Shown here: one piece after another, positions 35,402 to 43,666 of the stretch
Position numbering within the stretch: position 1 is the first letter of the stretch
Layout: each line of letters opens with the position of its first letter
DNA from: an uncultured Slackia sp.
GTDB taxonomy: Bacteria > Actinomycetota > Coriobacteriia > Coriobacteriales > Eggerthellaceae
NCBI RefSeq assembly: GCF_959608125.1
Contig: NZ_CAUHPG010000002.1
Coordinates: 105,251-169,250 of the forward strand
Direction of reading: 5' to 3'
DNA length: 64,000 nucleotides
Notes under the pieces: generated by a model
What the model was told of the DNA's origin: nothing
Seen by the model: only the letters and a program-made list of their open reading frames with translations
Database searches by the model: none
Position numbers and translations under genes: made by a program

Positions 35402-36344
35402 GGCGACCGCCCCCTTTCGAGGCATGGGCGGCAGAATGCGAATCGCCCTTCTCGCCCATCAATCCGATGAACAGCTCTTCGATATCGCGGCCTTGAATCG
35501 AAAGATCGCTTAACACCACGCCTGCAGCGGCGAGCGCGCGGCCCGCCTGCTCGGGCTCGATGCCCTGGGCGCGGATGGAGTCGTCCTCCATCACGGCGAA
35601 ACGCCCCTCGGGGCACGCCTCCTGCAACGCAGCGAGTGCCAGCTGCGGCGCCGTACAACGGATGCGCACGTAATCGGCGCAGGCATGCTCAACCTCTTCG
35701 GCGGAAAGCTCTTTCACCAGGCGCCCTTCGCGCAACACGCCATAGCGCGTCACCATACGTTCAAGCTGGTCGAGCACGTGCGAGCTGACGAACACCGTGA
35801 TGCCCCGCTCATGGGCGAGCGACACGATCAAATCGCGCACCGCGCGCACGCCTTGCGGATCGAGCCCGTTGAACGGCTCGTCGAGCAACAGCAAATCAGG
35901 CGAGCCCACGAGTGCGAGCGCCAACCCCAGGCGCTGTTTCATGCCGAGCGAATACGACTTCACGCGTTTTTTCGCCACGTCGGCAAGACCGACCATCGCA
36001 AGCACTTCAGAGCTTACATGCTCGGCGTCCGCCACGCCGAGCGAAAGCGCGCGGCACATCACGTTGTCGAGGCCCGAAAGAGAGGGCAGGACGCCCGGGT
36101 TCTCGATAAGCGCGCCCAGCCGTCTGCTCGTGGCGCCCGGCGCCTGAGCTTCGCCGAACAGGGAAATCGTACCCGACGTGGGCGGCTCGAGACCCGCGAT
36201 CATTTTCATGGCCGTCGATTTGCCGGCGCCGTTGCGACCGACGAAACCGTAGATTTCGCCGCGGCGCACCGTCAAGTCAAGCCCGTCGACGGCTCGCTTG
36301 CGTCCGTAGGCCTTTGAAAGCCCCGCGGTTTCGATGACATTCAT
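35394..36344 (-). CDS. ABC transporter ATP-binding protein
   Basis: 316 residues from the ATG at 36344 (GAAAGGAACG upstream). It has all nucleotide-binding motifs: Walker A GRNGAGKST, signature YSLGMKQRLGLA, Walker B LLLLDEPFNGLDP and the H-loop VSSHVLDQLE. The C-terminal extension (about 215-316) resembles the drug-exporter DrrA/BcrA type. Probable operon: response regulator, ATPase, permease, kinase. Its likely job is export of an envelope-active compound under control of the two-component system. Confidence 0.95.
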   Translation of the reverse strand: MNVIETAGLSKAYGRKRAVDGLDLTVRRGEIYGFVGRNGAGKSTAMKMIAGLEPPTSGTISLFGEAQAPGATSRRLGALIENPGVLPSLSGLDNVMCRALSLGVADAEHVSSEVLAMVGLADVAKKRVKSYSLGMKQRLGLALALVGSPDLLLLDEPFNGLDPQGVRAVRDLIVSLAHERGITVFVSSHVLDQLERMVTRYGVLREGRLVKELSAEEVEHACADYVRIRCTAPQLALAALQEACPEGRFAVMEDDSIRAQGIEPEQAGRALAAAGVVLSDLSIQGRDIEELFIGLMGEKGDSHSAAHASKGGGRRA

Positions 36345-36446
36345 CGTCGTTCCTTTCTTTCCGGTATCCACTGCCATCGAGAATACGCGGCGGCCCTTCA
36401 GGAAATTCGCAGCCTTTTACAAGAAAGATACAAGATTGCCGATCGG

Positions 36447-37157
36447 CTATTCGTCAACCAATTTGAATCCGATGCCCCAGACGGTTTCTATGTAATCCTG
36501 GGTGCCGCTGTCTTTAAGCTTGCGGCGGATATTGGAAATATGGGTGCTGATGGTGCGCTCGTCGGTCAGCGCCTCTTCGTTGCGCACGATTTCGAAGAGC
36601 TCGCGCTTGGTGAACACTTTTTTAGGGTGGCGAACGAATGCCGCCAGAATGTCGAACTCCGTACGCGTCAACGCGATTTCGCGGCCCGCCGCCGAAAACG
36701 TGCGGCCCTGCTCGTCGATGCGCCATTCGCAAAACACCGACACGGATGCAGCATCGTCCGCACCCGATGCGGAAACGACGCCCTTGCGACGCAGCACCGC
36801 TTCGAGACGCGCAAGCAGCTCATCGAGGTCGAACGGCTTCACCAGGTAATCGTCGGCGCCTTCGCGCAGAAGCGCCACGCGGTCGGACACGTCGCCTTTG
36901 GCCGATGCCACGATCACCGGCACATCGCCCTGGGCACGGATGGCGGCAAGCACCTCTTCGCCCGTGACCCCCGGAAGCATGAGGTCGCAGATAACGGCAT
37001 CGAATGCGAACCCGCCCTCGATCAGCAGGCACGCCTCGCTGCCCGAATAGGCGCACCGGCACGCATAGCCTTCGCGCTCGAGCGTCGTGCGAACCACGTC
37101 GCTGATCGCCGCGTCATCCTCGACGATCAAGATCGTGCCGTATGCGGTGTTTTCCAT
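36447..37157 (-). CDS. OmpR-type response regulator
   Basis: 236 residues. The receiver has the acidic pair EDDAA near residue 14, the phospho-Asp in VICDLMLPGVTGEEVL (near 57), conserved Thr/Ser (IVASAKGDVSDRV) and Lys (DDYLVKPFDLDELL). The winged-helix DNA-binding domain ends the protein (LTRTEFDILAAFVRHPKKVF). It leads a four-gene operon with the ABC ATPase, permease and the histidine kinase, so that kinase is its probable partner. GAGAAAGG precedes the ATG. Confidence 0.95.
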   Translation of the reverse strand: MENTAYGTILIVEDDAAISDVVRTTLEREGYACRCAYSGSEACLLIEGGFAFDAVICDLMLPGVTGEEVLAAIRAQGDVPVIVASAKGDVSDRVALLREGADDYLVKPFDLDELLARLEAVLRRKGVVSASGADDAASVSVFCEWRIDEQGRTFSAAGREIALTRTEFDILAAFVRHPKKVFTKRELFEIVRNEEALTDERTISTHISNIRRKLKDSGTQDYIETVWGIGFKLVDE

Positions 37158-37225
37158 GCGTGCGCCTTTCTCTTCGACGCACGATTATACGGCGCGCGGC
37201 GGAAACGCTACGGCGAAAAGCCGGC

Positions 37226-37270
37226 CGAAAAAACGCCGGGAGCCGGAAACGAATCGCTTCCGGCTCCCGG
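37226..37270 (-). terminator. Terminator after the RsgI-like anti-sigma gene
   Basis: 13-bp stem CCGGGAGCCGGAA (37236-37248) with its complement (37258-37270) and six T on the minus strand. It separates the sigma operon from the response regulator operon. Confidence 0.9.
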
Positions 37271-37333
37271 ATTTCCCACGGCATCGCCTGCCTTTCGCAC
37301 ATGGATTCGGCCCCCGAAAGGCAGCGAAGCCGC

Positions 37334-38266
37334 CTACGCGCCCTGACGGCCGCGGCCTTCGCCTTGCCCCTGATGCCCGCATCCGCGTCCATGGCCCGGC
37401 CCGCACGACAAACCCTGCTCGCCCGCATGCCCCGCGCAGGCGGAATCGCATGTATCGACCCCTGTCTGGGCGGCGAGGGCCCTCAACTCGGCCATCGTCA
37501 TGGTCGCGGCATCTTCTTGAGAGATGTCGACCCCTTGTGCGACCAGGGCCTCGTACACGCGATACCGCCCCAGACCCATGCCGCTTTCGCCGGCGGCCCG
37601 GCATTGCTCGTCGGTAAGCCTTCCGCAGTGGACCTCCGCGTCCTCGCGCTCGAAGCTGCGCAGCGCCGCCGACTCGATGGCCGCGCAGCGCGCCTCGTCG
37701 TCGCATGCGACGCCCACTTCCACCACCGCGCCTTCGCCGATATAGCCTTCGCATGCATCGGCCAGGACCTGCATGGCCTCTTCGCACGCCATGCCGTCTA
37801 TATCGACCCGGTCGAGCACCGCCGCGGCGTCGTCGTTGACGGCACGGGCGTCCACCACGCGGTCGAAGCGGTTTACAGAAAGCTCGAACGACGAGTTCAC
37901 ATCGATGCCCACGCGCGCCACGGGAGCCATGGCGTACGCGAAGCCGCCCACGCCGATTGCGGCGAAGACGGCGCAGGCGACCGCGGCCATGGCGACCTTG
38001 CGCGAAAACGACCTGCGCGCACGCGGCACACGGCGGCGCGCAGGCGCAAAGGCCTCGGCCGAAACGCGGCCGTCGCGAGGCGGCTGCTCGGCGGCGGCGC
38101 CGGACGCGACGAACAAAGGCGCGAACACCCGGGCATCGGACCCATCGGATGCGACAGACTCTTCGCCGCGCCGCGCCTCGATCCGCGCGATAGCGGCGGC
38201 TTTCAGCGCGTCGGGCGCTTTCAGCGCGCCGTAGGCTTCGCTCAGACGATCGTCGACATCGCTCAT
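37334..38266 (-). CDS. RsgI-like anti-sigma factor with Gly/His-rich tail
   Basis: 310 residues from the ATG at 38266, overlapping the sigma stop by ATGA (AAGGAGG upstream). A helical cytosolic N-terminus (LSEAYGALKAPDALKAAAIA) is followed by a basic stretch and one TM (VAMAAVACAVFAAIGVGGFA). The outer part begins VARVGIDVNSSFELSVNRFD, the RsgI-like middle domain pattern (IDVNPSIEL). The end carries several Cys and the Gly/His-rich tail GHGRGCGHQGQGEGRG, suggesting metal binding. It likely holds the adjacent ECF sigma factor. The next gene downstream of the sigma pair is on the same strand and Cys/His rich as well. Confidence 0.85.
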   Translation of the reverse strand: MSDVDDRLSEAYGALKAPDALKAAAIARIEARRGEESVASDGSDARVFAPLFVASGAAAEQPPRDGRVSAEAFAPARRRVPRARRSFSRKVAMAAVACAVFAAIGVGGFAYAMAPVARVGIDVNSSFELSVNRFDRVVDARAVNDDAAAVLDRVDIDGMACEEAMQVLADACEGYIGEGAVVEVGVACDDEARCAAIESAALRSFEREDAEVHCGRLTDEQCRAAGESGMGLGRYRVYEALVAQGVDISQEDAATMTMAELRALAAQTGVDTCDSACAGHAGEQGLSCGPGHGRGCGHQGQGEGRGRQGA

Positions 38267-38748
38267 GACAGCGCCTCCTTCAACTGCTTGCGGCCCCGCG
38301 AAATCCAGGAATACACCGTGTTTTCGGGCGCGCCGATCATGCGGGCGATTTCGGGTACGGTGTAGCCCTCGCACGCGAAAAGATACAGCGGGGTTTTGGG
38401 CGGATCGCTCAGCCGATTCACGGCGTCGAGCACCTCGCGCACCTCGGAGACGTGTTCCTTGCCTCCGCACGCGAACGTATCGCCTCGACGCTCCATCTCG
38501 GCGTCGAGCGACACGTTCGCCCTGGCCCTGGAGCGCAACAGGTCTTTGCAGCCGTTGATGGCCACGCGCAAAAGCCACGCCTTGACATGTTCCTGTTCGC
38601 GAAACGGCTCGTCGCGTTGGGCGTATTTGGCGAACACGTCCTGGAATACATCTTCGGCGTCATGCGCCGGCACATACGTCAGACACGCGCGCCAGACGGC
38701 ATCGCCGTAGCGCTCGACCGCCTCTTCGATATCTCGCGCATCGCGCAC
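38263..38748 (-). CDS. ECF-type RNA polymerase sigma factor
   Basis: 161 residues. Region 2 (VWRACLTYVPAHDAEDVFQD, VKAWLLRVAINGCKDLLRSR) and region 4 (FACEGYTVPEIARMIGAPENTVYSWISRGR) are clear. The stop overlaps the start of the anti-sigma gene (ATGA), so the two are translationally coupled. The system appears separate from the first ECF pair at 9.9 kb and may control envelope or metal genes, including the neighbouring secreted Cys/His-rich protein. Confidence 0.93.
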   Translation of the reverse strand: MRDARDIEEAVERYGDAVWRACLTYVPAHDAEDVFQDVFAKYAQRDEPFREQEHVKAWLLRVAINGCKDLLRSRARANVSLDAEMERRGDTFACGGKEHVSEVREVLDAVNRLSDPPKTPLYLFACEGYTVPEIARMIGAPENTVYSWISRGRKQLKEALS

Positions 38749-38793
38749 GTGCTGCCCCTTTTCCTCGGTTGAAAACGAAACGACCTCCTGATG

Positions 38794-39306
38794 CTACCAG
38801 GCGCCGCGACCGTGGCCGAAACCTGCGCCGTCGCCGTGGCCATGGCCGAGGCCGTAACCGTAGCCGCATCCGACGCCGTCCTGGCGATTGTCGCACACGC
38901 CGTCGGCATCGGCATCGATGCACGCGCCCGCAGCGCACACGCCGGCACGGTTGTCGCATACGCCATCGCCATCGGCATCGACGAAGCCCTGGCCCGTCCC
39001 GTTGCCACGACCGATATGCGTTCCGAAGTTATCGCACACGCCGTCGGCGTCGGCATCGACGAAGCCCTCGCACGAAGCCGCCTTGCAGCATGCGTTCTTG
39101 GCATACGCGCCCATATCGGCGAGGCACTTGCTGGCCGCCGCCGCGCATGCGCGCATGCAAGGAGAATCGCAACCTGCACCGGCGCGCGGACCCTGGGCGA
39201 ATGCGGGAACCGCAGCCAGCGAGAATGCCAGCGCCGTCGCCGCCAGAACCGCAAACGCCGTTTTGGCGGGCTGAGCCTTCTTGGCGGTATCGACCGTGTT
39301 TTTCAT
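38794..39306 (-). CDS. Secreted Cys/His/Gly-rich protein with DxDxDG repeats
   Basis: 170 residues with a signal peptide (AFAVLAATALAFSLAAVPAFA, cleaved near residue 37). The mature part has a six-Cys region (CDSPCMRACAAAASKC, then CCKAASC), three repeats of the form DADxDGVCDN (calcium-loop-like, as in thrombospondin type 3 or dockerin motifs) and a tail GYGYGLGHGHGDGAGFGHGR that could bind Cu or Ni. It has AGAGGTCG upstream. It stands directly upstream of the ECF/RsgI pair. A secreted metal-binding role is inferred from composition; no family name is secure. Confidence 0.8.
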   Translation of the reverse strand: MKNTVDTAKKAQPAKTAFAVLAATALAFSLAAVPAFAQGPRAGAGCDSPCMRACAAAASKCLADMGAYAKNACCKAASCEGFVDADADGVCDNFGTHIGRGNGTGQGFVDADGDGVCDNRAGVCAAGACIDADADGVCDNRQDGVGCGYGYGLGHGHGDGAGFGHGRGAW

Positions 39307-39451
39307 CTCGACCTCTTTTCCGATGCGCCGCTCGCGTCCGACATTTCGATCAGTTTCGCTCGAAAGCGCGGCGGCGGTTTTTCTTTCCCTTCGCCTTGAA
39401 CACGATCGGGCGCGGCGTTTCCTTGCAAGAATGTCGAAAAAATTTTCCGTC

Positions 39452-40861
39452 CTACGATTCGCGCGCGAGGCGCTCGCCCATCAAATACCCCATGACCGAC
39501 GCCATCATCAGGCCGCGCGTCCATCCGCTGGAATCCCCCAGGCAATGCAGGTTCTCGATGTTCGTGTCGAGCTTCTCGTCCATCTTCACGCGATTGCTGT
39601 AGAACTTCAGCTCGGGCGCATACAGCAGCGTCTCGCCCGCCGCGAAACCGGGAATAGCCTGGTCGACGGCCAGCATGAAGTTCATGATCGACGTCATGGT
39701 GCGATACGGCATGGCGCTCGTGATGTCGCCCGCCACGGCATCGGGCAGCGTCGGACGCACATTGGAGCGGTTCAATTCGTCTTGCCACGTGCGCTTGCCG
39801 TCCAGGATGTCGCCGAAACGCTGCACCAGGATGCGTCCCGCGCCCAGCATGTTCACCACCGCGCCGATCTTCTGCGCATAGGCGATCGGCTGGTCGAACG
39901 GTTCGCGGAAGTTATGCGAGCACAGGATCGCCAAATTGGTGTTTTCGGACTTGCGTTCTTTATAGGAATGGCCGTTGACCACCGCCAGGCCGCCGTCGTA
40001 GTTCTCCTGGCTCACGAAGCCGCCCGGGTTCTGGCAGAACGTTCGCACCTTGTTGCGGAACGGATTCGGATAGCCGATCAGCTTGCTTTCATAGAGCACG
40101 TTGTTCACGCGCTCCATGATTTCGTTGCGCATCTCCACGCGCACGCCCACGTCCACCGGGCCGGGTGCATGCTCGATGCCGTGCTCGACGCACAGCTTCT
40201 CGAGCCAGTCGGCGCCGCGACGGCCCGTGGCCACCACCACGCGTTCGGCGGCGATGGCGCGCTCGATGCCGTCCGGGCCTTTCACGATTACGCCGCGGCA
40301 GACGTCGCCCTCCATGGCCACGTCCAGGCATTCCGTGCGAAACAGCAACTCGACGCCCGCTTCGCGCAGGTGGTCCTCGATCCTGCCGTAGATTTCCTGG
40401 GCCTTCTCGGTGCCCAGGTGGCGGATCGGGCAATCGACCAGCTTCAGGCCCGCCTGGATGGCGCGGCGGCGAATCTCTTTCACCTCGTCGGGCGCGCCCA
40501 CGCCTTCCACGTGCGTATCGGCGCCGAAACGTAGGTATACGTCGTCGACGCGTTCGATGGTGTCTTGGGCGAGGCGTTCGCCGATCAACTCGGGCAAATC
40601 GCCGCCCACCTCGCACGACAGCGAAAGCTTGCCGTCGGAAAAGGCGCCCGCGCCCGAAAAGCCCGTGGTGATGCGGCACGGCTCGCAGCCGACGCAGCGG
40701 CCCACCTTGGCCTTCGGGCACGAACGGTCCTCGATAGCGAGACCTTTTTCCACAATGACGATACGCGCGGCAACGCCGCCTTCCAAAAGGCCCAAAGCCG
40801 TGAAGATGCCCGACGGGCCCGCGCCAACGATGACGACGTCGGCGCTCGAATCGAAACGCAT
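39452..40861 (-). CDS. FAD-dependent oxidoreductase (uncharacterised dehydrogenase type)
   Basis: 469 residues from the ATG at 40861 (GGGGAGGAA 3-4 nt upstream). It has an N-terminal Rossmann FAD motif VVIVGAGPSGIFTALGLLEG, a Cys-rich segment CPKAKVGRCVGCEPCRITTG early in the protein that may bind a cluster or redox metal, and a C-terminal FAD motif LHCLGDSSGWTRGLMMASVM. It resembles the COG2509-type FAD-dependent dehydrogenases, which have no proven substrate. The 5' flank carries a perfect 16-bp palindrome about 110 bp upstream. Confidence 0.85.
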   Translation of the reverse strand: MRFDSSADVVIVGAGPSGIFTALGLLEGGVAARIVIVEKGLAIEDRSCPKAKVGRCVGCEPCRITTGFSGAGAFSDGKLSLSCEVGGDLPELIGERLAQDTIERVDDVYLRFGADTHVEGVGAPDEVKEIRRRAIQAGLKLVDCPIRHLGTEKAQEIYGRIEDHLREAGVELLFRTECLDVAMEGDVCRGVIVKGPDGIERAIAAERVVVATGRRGADWLEKLCVEHGIEHAPGPVDVGVRVEMRNEIMERVNNVLYESKLIGYPNPFRNKVRTFCQNPGGFVSQENYDGGLAVVNGHSYKERKSENTNLAILCSHNFREPFDQPIAYAQKIGAVVNMLGAGRILVQRFGDILDGKRTWQDELNRSNVRPTLPDAVAGDITSAMPYRTMTSIMNFMLAVDQAIPGFAAGETLLYAPELKFYSNRVKMDEKLDTNIENLHCLGDSSGWTRGLMMASVMGYLMGERLARES

Positions 40862-40971
40862 GATATTCCTCCCCTTGTGCAAATCGACGCCGCACGGCGG
40901 CGCCTTGGCATTGTAGCGCGAAAGGCTTCGCCCGAATCAGGCGCATTCCGCCCGAAAACGCTCCTCTGAAA

Positions 40972-40987
40972 TTGGACAGCTGTCCAA
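40972..40987. promoter_or_regulatory. Perfect 16-bp palindrome upstream of the FAD oxidoreductase
   Basis: TTGGACAGCTGTCCAA, fully symmetric, 111 bp upstream of the oxidoreductase start. It is a likely operator for an unknown regulator. Confidence 0.5.
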
Positions 40988-41316
40988 GGAATAGCGCGGT
41001 TGCGCCGCATATCGCATCCTCTGCGCAAATATGGCACTTCATCAGGCTAAAGTACTTCTACGAAAGCATCCGAGGTGCGGCATTGACGCTCCGTCAACCC
41101 GCGAAACCCGCCCCGATCATCGCCCTTCAGTAGAATATCAGGCACTTTCGCCTGATTAAACCGATAATCCCGTATACTCCGCGCTTAAAGGAAGAACAGC
41201 GCCGAAAAGCATGCCGAACCTGAAAACGCTAGCGGTAGAATCGAAGCGGCAGACGGGATATCTACCGATCCTTTTTGAGCGAATGTACAATTTTTTTGCT
41301 TTGTTGCAATAAATTA

Positions 41317-41344
41317 TTGACCACAAAAGCGCTCTCTTTATAAT
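41317..41344 (+). promoter_or_regulatory. Strong sigma-70-like promoter
   Basis: TTGACC (41317-41322), 16-bp spacer, TATAAT (41339-41344). Transcription would start near 41351, about 20 nt before a small reading frame with its own ribosome site. Confidence 0.8.
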
Positions 41345-41372
41345 GAATCTCGCAACATCGAAGGAGTCAGCC

Positions 41373-41534
41373 ATGAGCAACGGAACCGCACATACCCCGG
41401 CTTCCCCAGCCTGCTGCGGCACCCCCCGTTGTCTCCCCTTCATGTTCAATCTCACCCCATTTGATGCCCGCAGCGCCTGCGGGCATCGCCGTTTCGGCAC
41501 CGTTTCTCACGCATATTCCTATCGATACCTTTAG
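41373..41534 (+). CDS. Possible leader peptide, 53 residues
   Basis: Reading frame of 53 residues with AAGGAG (41361-41366) just before the ATG and a consensus promoter directly upstream. The start MSNGTAHTPASPACCGTPRC holds a Cys-Cys pair and a third Cys plus several Pro. The frame covers a 10-bp hairpin (41464-41486, arms ATGCCCGCAG). It ends 207 bp before the sodium:solute symporter start. A leader peptide that senses an amino acid supply is a possible role. It may also be a chance frame on the 5' leader of that transporter. Confidence 0.4.
   Translation: MSNGTAHTPASPACCGTPRCLPFMFNLTPFDARSACGHRRFGTVSHAYSYRYL
41464..41486 (+). promoter_or_regulatory. Hairpin in the 5' leader of the symporter
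   Basis: 10-bp perfect stem ATGCCCGCAG (41464-41473) with CTGCGGGCAT (41477-41486) and a 3-nt loop. No T tract follows, so it is not a normal terminator. Confidence 0.5.
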
Positions 41535-41741
41535 CACACGGATGCAGCGCGGGCGTTGTTTCTCTCTCGCTCGACCCGCCTCCCGTGTGCGCCTCCTGGG
41601 CGATACGCGTTTTCCGTTCCGGCGGAAAACGCTGCGTCCCTCGGGCCGTTTCGTCATAACGTCTCGACCTCGACCTGACCGTTCTCGGCGAACCGCCGGC
41701 GCTGTCCGCCCGCCTTCGCCATCGCACGATAGGAATATCCC

Positions 41742-43313
41742 ATGTTCGTCAAAGCCCTCATGGTGGCCATCTTCGCCGCCACTGCCATCGGCGTCGGCAT
41801 TCTGTGCCGCAAACACGCCGGCAACGTATCCGGATTCATCCTGGGCGGCCGCAACGTCGGTCCCTGGCTTTCCGCATTCGCCTTCGGAACCTCGTATTTC
41901 AGCGCCGTCATCTTCGTCGGGTACGCCGGCCAGTTCGGCTGGAAGTACGGCCTGGCCGCCACGTGGATCGGCATCGGCAACGCCATTTTGGGAAGCCTTC
42001 TGGCATGGTGGGTGCTCGGCCCCCGCACGCGCGAGATGACGCAGCGGCTCCAAGCGTCCACGATGCCCGAATTCTTCGGCAAACGCTTTTCGAGCAAAGG
42101 TTTGCGCATCGCCGCAGCCGCGATTATCTTCGTGTTCCTGATTCCCTACACCGCAAGCGTCTACAACGGACTGTCGCGCCTGTTCGGCATGGCGTTCGGA
42201 CTGCCCTACGAAGCATGCGTGATCGGTATGGCCCTGATCACCTGCATCTATGTGGTGATCGGCGGCTACATGGCAACCGTAGTGAACGATTTCGTCCAGG
42301 GCATCGTGATGCTCTTCGGCATCGTGGCGGTGATCGTCGCGGTGGTCGTGGGCAACGGCGGATTCAGCGAGGCGCTCATATCGCTTTCGCAGATCCCTGC
42401 CGAAAACAGCGCGCTCGAAGGCGCTTTCATCAGCATGTTCGGTCCCGACCTTCCCAACCTGATCGGCGTCATCGTGCTCACGAGCCTGGGCACCTGGGGC
42501 CTTCCGCAGATGGTACAGAAATTCTACGCGATCAAGAGCGGCCCCGCCATCAAGCAGGGCGCGATCATCTCGACCCTGTTCGCCGTGGTGGTGGCGGGAG
42601 GCAGCTACTTCCTGGGAGGCTTCGGACGCCTGTACGGCGACCAGATCGCATACTCCGCCAACGGGGCGCCCGTCTACGACTCCATCATTCCCACCATGCT
42701 TTCGGGGCTGCCCGACATTCTTGTCGGCCTCGTGATCGTTTTGGTGCTTTCCGCCTCCATGAGCACGCTGAGCTCGCTCGTACTGACGTCGTCTTCCACG
42801 CTGACGCTCGACCTGCTGAAGGGAAACGTGATCAAGCATATGAGCGAGAAAAGCCAGCTTCTGTGGATGCGCGGCCTGCTGGTGCTGTTCGTGGTCATTT
42901 CGGCCGCTATCGCATTGGTGCAGTACAACAGCTCGATCACGTTCATCGCGCAGCTCATGTCGATCAGCTGGGGCGCGCTGGCAGGCGCGTTTTTGGGCCC
43001 GTTTTTCTGGGGCCTGTACAGCAAGCGCATCAGCAAGGCTGCCGTATGGGCGAGCTTCATCGTGGGCGTCGGACTGACCACCGGAAACATGATCGCCGGG
43101 TTCTTCGGCACACCGCTGATCGCAAGCCCGATTAACTGCGGCGCACTTGCCATGGTGCTCTCGATGGCGATCGTGCCGCTCGTGAGCCTTGTCACCAAGC
43201 CCGTCGATTTCAATATGGACATCGCGCTGCCCAGCCGCAAAAGCGCCACCGACCGCGAAATCGAAACCGAAATGCGCGAAGAGCACCTGCCTGAAATGGA
43301 ACCGACCGCGTAA
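41742..43313 (+). CDS. Sodium:solute symporter (SSS family)
   Basis: 523 residues, usual for the SSS (PutP/PanF) family. There are about 13 hydrophobic helices: VKALMVAIFAATAIGVGILC, FILGGRNVGPWLSAFAFGTS (the GG/SS signature block), and WLPQM-like LGTWGLPQMVQKFYAIKS. The substrate (amino acid, pantothenate or similar) cannot be read. AGGAA lies 6 nt before the ATG. The gene has an unusually long leader from the consensus promoter at 41317 and a terminator at 43327-43378. Confidence 0.9.
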   Translation: MFVKALMVAIFAATAIGVGILCRKHAGNVSGFILGGRNVGPWLSAFAFGTSYFSAVIFVGYAGQFGWKYGLAATWIGIGNAILGSLLAWWVLGPRTREMTQRLQASTMPEFFGKRFSSKGLRIAAAAIIFVFLIPYTASVYNGLSRLFGMAFGLPYEACVIGMALITCIYVVIGGYMATVVNDFVQGIVMLFGIVAVIVAVVVGNGGFSEALISLSQIPAENSALEGAFISMFGPDLPNLIGVIVLTSLGTWGLPQMVQKFYAIKSGPAIKQGAIISTLFAVVVAGGSYFLGGFGRLYGDQIAYSANGAPVYDSIIPTMLSGLPDILVGLVIVLVLSASMSTLSSLVLTSSSTLTLDLLKGNVIKHMSEKSQLLWMRGLLVLFVVISAAIALVQYNSSITFIAQLMSISWGALAGAFLGPFFWGLYSKRISKAAVWASFIVGVGLTTGNMIAGFFGTPLIASPINCGALAMVLSMAIVPLVSLVTKPVDFNMDIALPSRKSATDREIETEMREEHLPEMEPTA

Positions 43314-43326
43314 GTGCGGCCCACGA

Positions 43327-43378
43327 CGCCGAGCCTCAGGCGATTTCGCATCGCAGGAGGCTCGGCGAAGTCGTTTTT
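43327..43378 (+). terminator. Terminator after the sodium:solute symporter
   Basis: GCCGAGCCTC (43328-43337) pairs with GAGGCTCGGC (43357-43366); TTTTT at 43373-43377. Confidence 0.75.
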
Positions 43379-43418
43379 CGGGGGCGCGCCGAGGCTGCGT
43401 TCCGCTCAAAAAAGGCTT

Positions 43419-43615
43419 CTTTGGAAAAATCGGGGCTCTTCGGTCATTTTTTCGAGGTTCTGCCACGAAATAGGGGGCGCAGACCACCGAAACGCCGATG
43501 TTTGAATCTTCGTGCCAACATTTCCCCAGGTCAGATTTTTCGCAGACACGCTGTGCGCGACATGGCCGTGCCAAACCTCGCATTTTTTGGCCTCAGACGC
43601 CTCTTTTTTCCAAAG
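43419..43615. repeat. Dispersed inverted-repeat element, copy B
   Basis: 197 bp with the same arms as copy A at 28089-28295: left arm 43419-43466 and right arm 43568-43615 (46 of 48 bases identical to A). The centre differs from copy A. It fills the 353-bp intergenic stretch 43314-43666, which otherwise carries only the symporter terminator. Confidence 0.8.
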
Positions 43616-43666
43616 AAGCCCGCTTGCGCTTCGAAATGCGCATGAACCGGCCGCGTACGTGCGCCG

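Noticed and set aside
41156..41500. Minus-strand frame of 114 codons upstream of the symporter
   Set aside because: No ribosome site, no motif, and it runs against the clear plus-strand promoter and leader.
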